From JANXVY01 sp040080145 (GTDB lineage: Bacteria > Pseudomonadota > Alphaproteobacteria > Rhizobiales > Hyphomicrobiaceae), in contig JBEBJA010000014.1 of the NCBI GenBank assembly GCA_040080145.1, positions 1-64,000 of the forward strand: 64,000 nucleotides of DNA, read 5' to 3'. Made by a program: the position numbers and the translations under genes. This document shows, piece by piece, positions 41,534-48,877 of the stretch; positions within the stretch are counted from its first letter, which is position 1, and each line of letters starts with the position of its first letter. The notes beneath the pieces were generated by a model. The model worked only from the letters and a program-made list of their open reading frames with translations, was not told where the DNA came from and ran no database searches.

Positions 41534-41821
41534 CTATCGAGGCCGTACGGGCATTGGAGGTGGCGGGTAACGGCCAGCTTTTACGTTCCAATAGGACCAG
41601 GAACGCGGGTCGATGATGCCGGGCGGAGCATTGTCCAGGGCTTCGCGCAGGCCGGCGAGGCCGGCGTGTGCCAGCAGCAAGGCCATGTCTTCATCGGTCG
41701 AGTGCTTCAAGGCATAGGCGAGCAGTCTGCGAGGGTCTTGCAATGCTTGTTCGGGCTGATCGAACCAGATGATCCGGCGAGCCGCGTTGATAAACTCTGG
41801 CGTTTGGGGGAACGGTTTCAT
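41534..41821 (-). CDS. small partner protein of the AbiEii-type gene
   Basis: 95 aa, mostly helical in the first two thirds: IIWFDQPEQALQDPRRLLAYALKHSTDEDMALLLAHAG, then DNAPPGIIDPRSWSYWNVKAG and a Pro-rich end. Its ATG overlaps the stop of the upstream nucleotidyltransferase gene (ATGA), so the two are translationally coupled and likely act together. No DNA-binding motif as in AbiEi is visible. A putative antitoxin by context only; family name not recalled. Confidence 0.7.
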   Translation of the reverse strand: MKPFPQTPEFINAARRIIWFDQPEQALQDPRRLLAYALKHSTDEDMALLLAHAGLAGLREALDNAPPGIIDPRSWSYWNVKAGRYPPPPMPVRPR

Positions 41822-42477
41822 TGGCTCACGGACCGCTTTATTGCTGGCAGCATAAGTGGGTCGACGGCAGCAACGGCATTGACCAACCTCAGTTTCACGT
41901 CATCGGGCAGGGATTGAAGGTTTCCTTCATCGAAATAAGTCAACGCTTTGAGTGTGGCCAGGGGTGCAAACGATTTGCCAAATGCGCGTTTCGCTGCTGC
42001 CAGGACGGTAGGCAGCGCAATGCCTGCTGATATCAGAGCATCTATGTCGATATAGTCCTTGGCTTCTAAGCGATTTTGGACAGCGACGGCTTTGGTGGCT
42101 GCCAAATCAAGGAGCGAGGCGATACGCAGGTTGTTGCCGTGGGCGGTGTGAGCATCGCGTAGCAACGTCAGGTGAGGTAGGCCGAAAAAAGAAACTTTGA
42201 CCGGGCCTTTGCGGTCGATCAGGCAGGTCAACGTGTTTGGTGCTTGCTGGATTATCGTTGACCGCCTCAAGAATGGAGTTTCGCGGTAAATTGTGGGCGG
42301 GTCGATTGCTTCGCTTGTGAAAAAGTCGAAATCGACGGAAATTCGATGACCCAAATGCAAGGCAAGTCCAGTGCCGCCGTAAAGAACGAAATTGGGCGCC
42401 ACACTGTTGAGTTCAGCCCACAGACGCCGCTGTGCCGGGGGTAAAATATCTAATCTCGGCAGTAGCGGTTTGGTCAT
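41818..42477 (-). CDS. AbiEii/AbiGii-type nucleotidyltransferase
   Basis: Members of this family transfer nucleotides to cellular RNA targets and form type IV toxin-antitoxin systems. The DNA-polymerase-beta-fold catalytic motif is NFVLYGGTGLALHLGHRISVDFDFF (GG...D-x-D with two acidic residues), and KDYIDIDALI matches the conserved KDy.Di segment. ATG 42477 is chosen: it leaves 4 bp from the upstream rlmB stop and lies after GGAAAG; ATG 42495 would overlap that gene. The usual AbiEi antitoxin is absent; a 95-aa protein takes its place. Confidence 0.82.
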   Translation of the reverse strand: MTKPLLPRLDILPPAQRRLWAELNSVAPNFVLYGGTGLALHLGHRISVDFDFFTSEAIDPPTIYRETPFLRRSTIIQQAPNTLTCLIDRKGPVKVSFFGLPHLTLLRDAHTAHGNNLRIASLLDLAATKAVAVQNRLEAKDYIDIDALISAGIALPTVLAAAKRAFGKSFAPLATLKALTYFDEGNLQSLPDDVKLRLVNAVAAVDPLMLPAIKRSVSQ

Positions 42478-42481
42478 GCGA

Positions 42482-43312
42482 TTACGTCTTTCCACGGCGG
42501 CGCATGGCGGCGAGGTGGAGGGCGATGGCGGCGGCGTTGGAGACGTTGAGGCTGTTGAGGGAACCGCCGGTGGCGATGCGGACGAGGCGGTCGGAGGTTT
42601 TGCGGGTTAATTCGCGCAGCCCCTTGCCTTCGGCACCGAACACGAGGGCGACCGCGCCGGTCAGGGGTTCGTCTTCCAGCAGCGTATCGGCTTCGCCGTC
42701 GAGGGCCAGGATCGTAAAGCCGGCGTCGCGGAGATCGTTCAGAGCACCGGACAGGTTCTGGGCGAGCACGACGGGCACTAACTCAAGCGCGCCGGATGCC
42801 GACTTGGCGAGCGTGCCGTTGAGTGGGGGCGAGTTTCGGCGGGTCATGACGACGCCTGCAGCGCCAAAGACGGCCGCGGAGCGCAGGACCGCACCGACGT
42901 TGTGGGGGTCGGTGACCTGATCGAGGAGGATGACGGGGCCGCCGCCACCGGCAGCCGTTTCGGCAAGGTCGATCAGTTCAGGCTCTTCAAGCGGATCGGT
43001 TTCCAGCATGACGCCCTGGTGGACGGTGTCGGGGCCCAGGAGCCTGTCGAGGTCGCGCGGGGTGACGCGCTCGGCTGGGACGCCGCGTTTGGCGACGAGG
43101 GCGGCCAGTTTGTTTTCGGCGTTCTCGGTCATCATCAGTTTGTTGATCGCGCGGGCTTCGTTGTTGAGCGCTGCTTCAACCGCGTGGAGGCCAAACAGGC
43201 GGATCACATCGTCGCCGTCGTGTTTGGGCCGGTCGTTGCGGGGGCGGCCCGCGTTGCGGGGGCCGGAGGGGGCAAAGCCGCGCGGACGTTTGTTGTCGAA
43301 GGGGCGGTTCAT
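42482..43312 (-). CDS. rlmB: TrmH/RlmB-family rRNA 2'-O-methyltransferase
   Basis: SPOUT-fold methyltransferase, likely modifying G2251 of 23S rRNA. The N-terminal substrate-binding region includes RLFGLHAVEAALNN; the catalytic domain shows ILLDQVTDPHNVGAVLRSAAVFG, ALVFGAEGKGLRELT and SLNSLNVSNAAAIALH, the knot motifs. ATG 43312 (MNRPFDNK...) fits the family; the frame continues upstream without homology. The Arg/Gly-rich N-terminus is typical in this order. Its upstream neighbour on the other strand is tRNA-Tyr, as in relatives. Confidence 0.93.
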   Translation of the reverse strand: MNRPFDNKRPRGFAPSGPRNAGRPRNDRPKHDGDDVIRLFGLHAVEAALNNEARAINKLMMTENAENKLAALVAKRGVPAERVTPRDLDRLLGPDTVHQGVMLETDPLEEPELIDLAETAAGGGGPVILLDQVTDPHNVGAVLRSAAVFGAAGVVMTRRNSPPLNGTLAKSASGALELVPVVLAQNLSGALNDLRDAGFTILALDGEADTLLEDEPLTGAVALVFGAEGKGLRELTRKTSDRLVRIATGGSLNSLNVSNAAAIALHLAAMRRRGKT

Positions 43313-43399
43313 GGCGGCGTATCGTCCCGGAAGTTGACGGTTGGCGCGGTGGCGCGTGGGATATGCTGAGTGAGCGGGTGTAGCGTGGTTCTTTTCCAA

Positions 43400-43428
43400 T
43401 TGACATGGGCAACTGCGCTGACCATAAA
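43400..43428 (+). promoter_or_regulatory. promoter of tRNA-Tyr
   Basis: TTGACA (43400-43405), 17-bp spacer, CATAAA (43423-43428; four of six match TATAAT), 89 bp upstream of the tRNA. A perfect -35 box with optimal spacing. Confidence 0.6.
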
Positions 43429-43517
43429 GCGCGCTCGCACCGGGCAACGGAAGCCCGGTCGTTTTTGTTTCGTAGACCTGCTTGCTGGTGGAAGGCTTGG
43501 GGCACGCGGCAAAGGTG

Positions 43518-43602
43518 GGGAGAATGTCCCGAGCGGCAAAGGGGGGGGACTGTAAATCCCCTGGCTACGCCTTCGTAGGTTCGAGTCCTACTTCTCCCAC
43601 CA
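43518..43602 (+). tRNA. tRNA-Tyr (GTA)
   Basis: Acceptor stem GGGAGAA pairs with TTCTCCC, discriminator A and an encoded CCA at 43600-43602. Anticodon GTA at 43552-43554 sits in a GGGGA/TCCCC stem, with the long variable arm expected of bacterial tRNA-Tyr and a GGTTCGAGTCC T-arm. Length 85 nt with CCA. Confidence 0.96.
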
Positions 43603-43612
43603 TTTTTTCTTT

Positions 43613-43664
43613 CAAACTTACGACCTGAAGACGGTCGCAAGTTTGAGTCCGGCGCTCGCGCCGG
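43613..43664. repeat. hairpin repeat copy 2 (partner at 28436)
   Basis: CAAACTTACGACC pairs with GGTCGCAAGTTTG (12 of 13) followed by CCGGCGC-TC-GCGCCGG. Same core as the copy at 28436 but a shorter, different outer arm, also self-complementary. Lies between tRNA-Tyr and tRNA-Gly. Confidence 0.75.
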
Positions 43665-43768
43665 CACCTCTTTGGTGCTTATCCAGCGAAGCTGGATGTA
43701 GTGAAGAGGTTGTGTAGCGTGCTTTTGCTCTCCCCGGCGCACGCGAAGTCATGTATGCAAGGGGCGAC

Positions 43769-43842
43769 GCGGGTGTAGCTCAATGGTAGAGCAGCAGCCT
43801 TCCAAGCTGAATACGAGGGTTCGATTCCCTTCACCCGCTCCA
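43769..43842 (+). tRNA. tRNA-Gly (TCC)
   Basis: Acceptor GCGGGTG pairs with CACCCGC, discriminator T, encoded CCA at 43840-43842. Anticodon TCC at 43801-43803. D-arm TAGCTCAATGGTAGAGCA and T-arm GGTTCGATTCC are canonical. Confidence 0.97.
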
Positions 43843-43965
43843 ATTTCCTAGAACCGTTCGATTGAACTGCGCGTTGGCGTTCGGGCAGAGCTTTCTGCTG
43901 CCTTGATGATGCCGGAGGTTCAGAGCACAGTGGGCTCGTTGATGGCTCAGGCGGTTGGGGTGGAT

Positions 43966-45462
43966 ATGCGGGTTTGGGTGTGGGCGGTTGTGGCTGCGTT
44001 GCTGGTGCTGGGTCCGCAGGCGCGGGCCGAGACGCGGGTGGCGCTGGTCGTTGGGAATAGTGCGTATCAGGCTGCTCCTGCGCTCACCAATCCGCTGAAC
44101 GATGCGCGCGATATGTCGGCGGCGCTCAAGGCGGCGGGCTTTACCGTCGTGGAGGCGCTGGACGCCGACCGGCGCAAGTTCGATGGGGCGTTGCGGGCGT
44201 TTGCCGATCAGCTCGGCAAGGCCGACGTTGCGGTGTTCTTTTATGCCGGGCACGGCATTCAGGTCGGGCAGCAGAATTATCTCGTGCCGGTGGATGCCAA
44301 GCTGGAACGCGAGCGGGATCTGGAGTTCGAGGCGGTCCAGCTCGATTTTGTGATGCGGCAATTGGAAATCGACCGCGAAGGCAAGACGACAATCGTGTTT
44401 CTCGATGCCTGCCGGGACAATCCGTTTGCGCGCAATCTTGCCCGTTCGATGGGCACGCGCGGGACGTCGGTCGGGCGCGGGCTTGCGGCGGCGGCGACGG
44501 GGCTTGGGACGTTCATTGCGTACTCGACGCAGCCGGGCAACGTGGCGCTCGACGGCGAGGGGCGGAATTCGCCGTTCACGTCGGCGCTGGTGCGCCACAT
44601 GAGCGCGAAGGGGCGCAATCTGCCTGCGACGTTGATTGAGGTGCGCAAGGACGTGGTGGCGGCCACAGGCGGCAAGCAGGTGCCGTGGGATCATTCGGCG
44701 ATGACGGGCGAGTTCTTCTTTATGGGTGGGGCGGCGTCGCCTTCGCCAGGCTCGATTGCGGCGGCCCCGAAAGGGACGGATGTCGATGTGGCGGCGCTGC
44801 AGGAGCGGTTACGCAAGCTGGAGGACGACGCGAAAAAGCGGGATGCAGCAGCACCGGCGGCGGTGCTGGCTAAGCCTGTTGCGCAATCGGCGCTGCCGCC
44901 GGTGATCTCTCGTGCCAAACCGGCCGCGACGATGACGATTGCCGAGAATGTCCGGATCGACGGCATCAAGATCAGGGAGGAGCGGCGGCCTAGTCCAGCC
45001 GCTTGCCGAGACGCCTGCGAGGCGGAGCCGGACTGCGCCGGTTTTCAACACGGACGGCGAGTCCCCGTGATGGGGCTGTGCCAGCTGTATGCGAGGATTG
45101 ATGCGCGTTACGAGGATCCGAGCTGGCGGTCGGGCGTGCGGCCTGATGCTGTGCCGCAGAGGCCGGAGGTGGCCGAGCCGGTCGCAAGCCGTAGGATCGC
45201 CGCGAAGATCGGGGTGCCGATGAGCCGGAAGGAGCAGGGGTTCGAGATTTATGAGGGCGTCGCGGTGATGGGCGATCAGATCAAGATGTCATCGGCGGAT
45301 TCGGCATCGGGTTGCCGGGCGGTGTGCCGGAATACGCCTGGGTGCGCTGCGGCGGCGTACAACGATTTCTTCAGGGGTAAGAATGTGGCGTGTCAGGTCT
45401 ATCGCGAGATCAACAGCGTGATGCAGACGCCGAGTTCGATCATCATGGTGCGGGGCGAATGA
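43966..45462 (+). CDS. secreted caspase-family protease with two PAN domains
   Basis: A clan CD peptidase C14-type protein. Signal peptide MRVWVWAVVAALLVLGPQARA, then a p20-like domain with VALVVGNSAY, catalytic His in FFYAGHG (His96) and catalytic Cys in FLDACRDNPF (Cys149), followed by FIAYSTQPGNVA and SPFTSALVRHM. A Pro/Ala linker leads to two C-terminal PAN/Apple-like modules, each with paired cysteines: CRDACEAEPDCAGFQHG...CQLY and CRAVCRNTPGCAAAAYND...CQVY. PAN domains bind proteins or glycans. Start is uncertain: ATG 43966 gives an ideal signal peptide; 43942 and 43903 are in frame. Gene sits between tRNA-Gly and tRNA-Trp. Confidence 0.88.
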   Translation: MRVWVWAVVAALLVLGPQARAETRVALVVGNSAYQAAPALTNPLNDARDMSAALKAAGFTVVEALDADRRKFDGALRAFADQLGKADVAVFFYAGHGIQVGQQNYLVPVDAKLERERDLEFEAVQLDFVMRQLEIDREGKTTIVFLDACRDNPFARNLARSMGTRGTSVGRGLAAAATGLGTFIAYSTQPGNVALDGEGRNSPFTSALVRHMSAKGRNLPATLIEVRKDVVAATGGKQVPWDHSAMTGEFFFMGGAASPSPGSIAAAPKGTDVDVAALQERLRKLEDDAKKRDAAAPAAVLAKPVAQSALPPVISRAKPAATMTIAENVRIDGIKIREERRPSPAACRDACEAEPDCAGFQHGRRVPVMGLCQLYARIDARYEDPSWRSGVRPDAVPQRPEVAEPVASRRIAAKIGVPMSRKEQGFEIYEGVAVMGDQIKMSSADSASGCRAVCRNTPGCAAAAYNDFFRGKNVACQVYREINSVMQTPSSIIMVRGE

Positions 45463-45538
45463 GGGGTGCGCATGATGAGGGGGTAGGCGGTGGCGGAAAC
45501 GTCGTCTATGATAGGAAGTACGCTTAATATTATGGCTG

Positions 45539-45562
45539 CCGGTTGGTACCGGGGCTTTTTTT
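45539..45562 (+). terminator. candidate terminator after the caspase gene
   Basis: CCGGT (45539-45543), loop TGGT, ACCGG (45548-45552), a GGC spacer, then seven Ts. The three-base gap before the T-run makes it imperfect. Confidence 0.5.
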
Positions 45563-45616
45563 GTTGAACTGAGCGACCTGTATTTGAACACGTAATTGCA
45601 GAGTGGAGGACGTGCC

Positions 45617-45922
45617 ATGCTTAAGTGGATGTTCGACCGGGCTTGGGCAAAATTTAACGCTCAGCACTCAGGCGTATTGGAAAGCGCGACTTTTACGCTT
45701 CGCACCAACAAGCGCTATCGCGCGACGGTTAAGTTGACGGGCTTTGAGACATGGGCCGGTAATGACATGATCGAAGGCAAGTTTCGCGAGCTTGGATTCA
45801 AGGATCCCAAAGTGACAGGCAGCGGGGGCGTTCGTAAGGGCGTGGCGCTTTGGCCGGGTGCGGAGCGAAGTGTGCCGCTGCCGATAGATCCGCATCTGAG
45901 CGATGTGTCGGAAGTTGCTTGA
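45617..45922 (+). CDS. small uncharacterised protein
   Basis: 101 aa, not recognised. No signal peptide or membrane helix. It carries FNAQHSGVLESATFTLRTNKRYRATVKLTGFETWAGNDMIEGKFRELGFKDPKV and a C-terminal GVALWPGAERSVPLPIDPHL. A beta-rich, FERM- or BON-like small domain is conceivable but not supported. ATG 45617 has GGAGG 7 nt upstream, so expression is likely. It is followed at once by the paired palindromes. Confidence 0.65.
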   Translation: MLKWMFDRAWAKFNAQHSGVLESATFTLRTNKRYRATVKLTGFETWAGNDMIEGKFRELGFKDPKVTGSGGVRKGVALWPGAERSVPLPIDPHLSDVSEVA

Positions 45923-45923
45923 G

Positions 45924-46000
45924 CTAGTGTTCCGGTGCTGACATTTGCCTCGTGGTGCGGCTTGGTTCTGAGCAAATGTCAGAACCATAAGGAACACTAG
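45924..46000. repeat. large covarying palindrome, copy A
   Basis: Outer arms CTAGTGTTCC (45924-45933) and GGAACACTAG (45991-46000) pair perfectly. Inner arms of 15 bp (45934-45948, 45972-45986) pair with one mismatch. The apical loop is 23 nt and a 4-nt ATAA bulge lies on the right side only. It begins one base after the stop of the preceding gene. Confidence 0.88.
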
Positions 46001-46013
46001 CAACTCTATGTTT

Positions 46014-46092
46014 CTAGTGTAGCTTTAGCACCTGACGTTTGGTTTTGAGACTAGCTGCTCGCATGTGCCAAACGTCAGGTGCGCTACACTAG
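46014..46092. repeat. large covarying palindrome, copy B (inverted relative to A)
   Basis: Outer arms CTAGTGTAGC (46014-46023) and GCTACACTAG (46083-46092) and inner arms GCACCTGACGTTTGG (46028-46042) and its exact complement (46068-46082) pair perfectly. A 4-nt TTTA bulge is on the left, so the element is inverted relative to copy A. Sequence differs from copy A in both arms while pairing is kept. 46093-46229 shows no gene. Confidence 0.88.
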
Positions 46093-46229
46093 GGTTCAAA
46101 CGCCCCGGCTTGCAGGTTTTCGGGTCGTGAATGGTTGGCTGCATGGTAGGCTGAAGGCAGTCCTTTGACGTATGCTCGTGTGGAGCATGCTCATGCGCAT
46201 ACTGTTATGGTCCGATCAGGAGGCTTGCC

Positions 46230-46625
46230 TTGCCGCACTACACCGCGCTTGTGACGCTGTTGGCCTGCTTTTTCTTGTTCGTGACGGGAATTTTTGTAGC
46301 GCAGGCGCGACGCCGTACCGGCGTCAAGGCGCCGGCGACGACGGGGCATCCGGATTTCGAGCGGGCCTATCGCGTGCAGATGAACACGGTCGAGTGGATG
46401 CCGATCATGTTGCCTGCACTGTGGCTATTTGCGTTGTACGTGAGTGATGTGTGGGCGGCTCTGGTGGGCGGACTGTGGATTGCCGGCCGGGTTCTGTATT
46501 TGCAGGGGTATATGAAGGCCGCAGATAAGCGCGGGCTCGGATTCAGCATACAGGCGCTGGCGACCGCAATACTCTGGTTTGGTGCGCTGGCGGGTATTGT
46601 AAGTGCGATGATCCGGGTCCATTGA
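46230..46625 (+). CDS. MAPEG-family membrane protein
   Basis: 131-aa protein with four predicted transmembrane helices, related to microsomal glutathione transferases and eicosanoid enzymes. The MAPEG pattern is FERAYRVQMNTVEWMPIMLPALWLFALYVS, with the Glu and Asn-Thr of the glutathione-binding region. TTG start at 46230 is supported by AGGAGG at 46218-46223 with 6-nt spacing. Substrate not known; possible detoxification or lipid peroxide role. Confidence 0.87.
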   Translation: MPHYTALVTLLACFFLFVTGIFVAQARRRTGVKAPATTGHPDFERAYRVQMNTVEWMPIMLPALWLFALYVSDVWAALVGGLWIAGRVLYLQGYMKAADKRGLGFSIQALATAILWFGALAGIVSAMIRVH

Positions 46626-46683
46626 TACCAGCTGGCGCTCGCGCCGGGCTTAGCTGCTGGGTCCAATGCTAGAGGGGAATGCG

Positions 46684-47007
46684 ATGCTTGTGGTGACGAC
46701 CAACGATTTGCCGGGGTATCGCGTGGTGCGGCATCTGGGGCTGGTGCGCGGGCTGACAGTGCGTTCGCGCAGTGTGGTCGGCAACATCGGAGCCGGCATT
46801 CAGACGTTTTTTGGCGGAAATATCTCGATTTATCAGAAGCTTTGTGAGCAAACCCGGCAGGAAGCCTATGACATCCTGGTGGCAGAGGCTCACCGGCTTG
46901 GTGCGAACGCCATTATTGGTATGCGGTATGATGCCAACGAAATCGCTGCGGCGGTGACGGAGGTGCTCGCTTACGGCACTGCGGTTGTTGTCGAAGAGAT
47001 CCCATGA
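46684..47007 (+). CDS. YbjQ/UPF0145 family protein
   Basis: 107 aa; heavy-metal-binding-like domain, pentamer-forming family of unknown function. Matches: VTTNDLPGYRVVRHLGLVRGLTVRSRSVVGNIGAGIQTFFGGNISIYQKLCEQTRQEAYDILVAEAHRLGANAIIGMRYD. ATG 46684 has GAGGGGA upstream; an in-frame ATG at 46666 is less likely. No partner gene is evident; stands between MAPEG and tRNA-Trp. Confidence 0.92.
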   Translation: MLVVTTNDLPGYRVVRHLGLVRGLTVRSRSVVGNIGAGIQTFFGGNISIYQKLCEQTRQEAYDILVAEAHRLGANAIIGMRYDANEIAAAVTEVLAYGTAVVVEEIP

Positions 47008-47198
47008 TCTGGTTTGATCGCGATTTGCGGGGTTTACCGCCTGCGTTTTGCCGCATTGCAAAAAGATTAGCTTTTGGTGCGTGACAAGTGGTGCGAACTA
47101 AGATAACGAACCGGACTCTGTTTGGTTGATTCGAGAGCGGTGGCTTGTGCGATGCGGTTTGCGTCGTCATGGGGTGCTGGTCTGGTTTGGTCGAGCGA

Positions 47199-47274
47199 AG
47201 GGGTTTAGCTCAGCTGGTAGAGCGTCGGTCTCCAAAACCGAAGGTCGTGGGTTCGATCCCCCCAGCCCCTGCCA
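47199..47274 (+). tRNA. tRNA-Trp (CCA)
   Basis: Acceptor AGGGGTT pairs with AGCCCCT (one G-U), discriminator G and encoded CCA at 47272-47274. Anticodon CCA at 47232-47234, D-arm TAGCTCAGCTGGTAGAGC, T-arm GGTTCGATCC. A hairpin with arms GGGCGC/GCGCCC (47289-47322) lies in the spacer to secE and may be a processing signal. Confidence 0.97.
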
Positions 47275-47463
47275 TTGCCGTGGATTTTGGGCGCGCTGTG
47301 CAGTGATGCACGGCAAGCGCCCCCGTCGTGTTAGGTGTCTTGGTGCGGTTGGCCTCTTGGGCTGGCGCGGGGGCGGGCTTGGCGCGGTGGATCGGGCGGT
47401 CTTGGGTGTTGTAAATCGGATTTGCGGCAGTAATGCCGTGGTGTTTTTAAGAAGGACTGACTG

Positions 47464-47661
47464 ATGGCGCGTTACAACCCGATCGAGTTCGTCAACGAAG
47501 TCCGTCACGAAGTCAGCAAGGTTACGTGGCCCACAAATCGCGAAGTCTGGATCACGACGGTGCTGGTCGGGATCATGGTCACGATGGCGTCGCTGTTTTT
47601 TCTGGCGGCGGATCAGGTGATTGGATTTGCAGTGAAAACTCTGCTGAGCTTTGGCAAGTAG
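47464..47661 (+). CDS. secE: preprotein translocase subunit SecE
   Basis: 65-aa single-span SecE. The amphipathic N-terminal segment FVNEVRHEVSKVTWPTNREVWITT is the family signature that clamps SecY, followed by one membrane helix (VLVGIMVTMASLFFLAADQVIGF). RBS AAGGA lies just before ATG 47464. tRNA-Trp-secE-nusG is the classic order, placing it at the head of the ribosomal/RNA polymerase operon run. Confidence 0.97.
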   Translation: MARYNPIEFVNEVRHEVSKVTWPTNREVWITTVLVGIMVTMASLFFLAADQVIGFAVKTLLSFGK

Positions 47662-47739
47662 CGCGGCTGGCGTCTACGCCGAACTCTACAGTTTGATCTG
47701 CGCCGCTATTGGGCGTTGCGCGATACGAAAGACACTTTG

Positions 47740-48282
47740 ATGGCAAAGCGCTGGTACATTGTTCACGCATATACGAATTTCGAGCGCAAGGTTGCCGACA
47801 GCATTCGCGAGCGGGCGAAGGCAGGCGGTATGGACCATCTGTTTGACGAGATTGTTGTGCCGACCGAGCACGTTATTGAAATCAAGCGCGGGCGGAAGGT
47901 CGAGGCGGAGCAGAAGCTCCTGCCGGGCTACGTCCTCGTCAAGATGGAAATGACAGATCCAGCGTTTGTGTTGATCAAGAACACGCCAAAGGTGACAGGG
48001 TTCCTTGGTGCCGACAACAAGCCGATGGCCATTCCCGAAGCACAGGCTTTGGCGATGATCAATCAGGCAAAGGACGGCGCGGAACGGCCTAAGCCCACGA
48101 TCACGTTCGAAGTTGGCGAGCAGGTCAAGGTGGCTGACGGACCGTTTGCTTCGTTCTCGGGGCATGTCGAAGAAGTCGACGAAGTGCGCGCCCGTCTCAA
48201 GGTTGCGGTGTCGATCTTCGGGCGGCCAACGCCGGTCGAATTGGAGTTCACGCAGGTCGAGAAGATGGCTGGTGCGAGCTGA
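47740..48282 (+). CDS. nusG: transcription antitermination factor NusG
   Basis: 180 aa: NGN domain with AKRWYIVHAYTNFERKVADSI, the LPGYVLVKMEM strand and the RNAP-binding VTGFLG, then a KOW domain (FEVGEQVKVADGPFASFSGHVEEVDEVRARLKVAVSIFGRPTPVELEFTQVEK). ATG 47740 is the family start; an upstream in-frame TTG is unlikely. It contacts RNA polymerase beta' coiled coil encoded downstream. Confidence 0.97.
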   Translation: MAKRWYIVHAYTNFERKVADSIRERAKAGGMDHLFDEIVVPTEHVIEIKRGRKVEAEQKLLPGYVLVKMEMTDPAFVLIKNTPKVTGFLGADNKPMAIPEAQALAMINQAKDGAERPKPTITFEVGEQVKVADGPFASFSGHVEEVDEVRARLKVAVSIFGRPTPVELEFTQVEKMAGAS

Positions 48283-48445
48283 CACAAGACTTCCAGCGCT
48301 TACGGGCGCTGGTTACGGGCCGAGGGAATCGTTCCTTGGCCTTGCTTGCGGGAGGAAGGCTCATGCTGGAGCCGACCGTTGACCGCTAACCCTGGGACTG
48401 TCCGCATGTGTTTGCGGGTGTTTCCATCATCCTCAAGGGGAGACA

Positions 48446-48874
48446 ATGGCTAAAAAGATTGAAGGTTACATCAACCTCCAGGTGAAGGCGGGGCAGGCAA
48501 ACCCCTCGCCGCCGATCGGACCCGCGCTCGGTCAGCGCGGTCTGAACATCATGGAATTCTGCAAGTCGTTCAACGCCAAGACCAAGGACATGGAACCGGG
48601 TACGCCGATTCCAGTCAAGATCACGGCGTTCTCGGATCGCTCGTTCACCTTCATCATGAAGACGCCGCCTGCGTCGTTCTTCCTGAAGCGGATGGCGAAG
48701 CTGACCGGTGGGTCGAAGACGCCGGGCCGCACGGTCGCTGGCGAGGTCACGATGGATCAGGTGCGCGAAATCGCCAAGACCAAAATGGCCGACCTCAATA
48801 CCGACAGTCTCGAACAGGCAGCCAAGACCATTGCGGGCTCCGCCCGTTCGATGGGCATCAAGGTGGTGGAGTAA
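48446..48874 (+). CDS. rplK: 50S ribosomal protein L11
   Basis: 142 aa, binds the GTPase centre of 23S rRNA. N-terminal GYINLQVKAGQANPSPPIGPALGQRGLNIMEFCK and C-terminal FMIKTPPASFFLKR-like and IAKTKMADLNTDSLEQAAKTIAGSARSMGI signatures are present. RBS AGGGGAG directly upstream. Three bp separate it from rplA. The 48283-48445 spacer carries hairpins (CCAGCGC at 48293-48299 with GCGCTGG at 48306-48312) and could include the L1-controlled leader. Confidence 0.98.
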   Translation: MAKKIEGYINLQVKAGQANPSPPIGPALGQRGLNIMEFCKSFNAKTKDMEPGTPIPVKITAFSDRSFTFIMKTPPASFFLKRMAKLTGGSKTPGRTVAGEVTMDQVREIAKTKMADLNTDSLEQAAKTIAGSARSMGIKVVE

Positions 48875-48877
48875 ATC

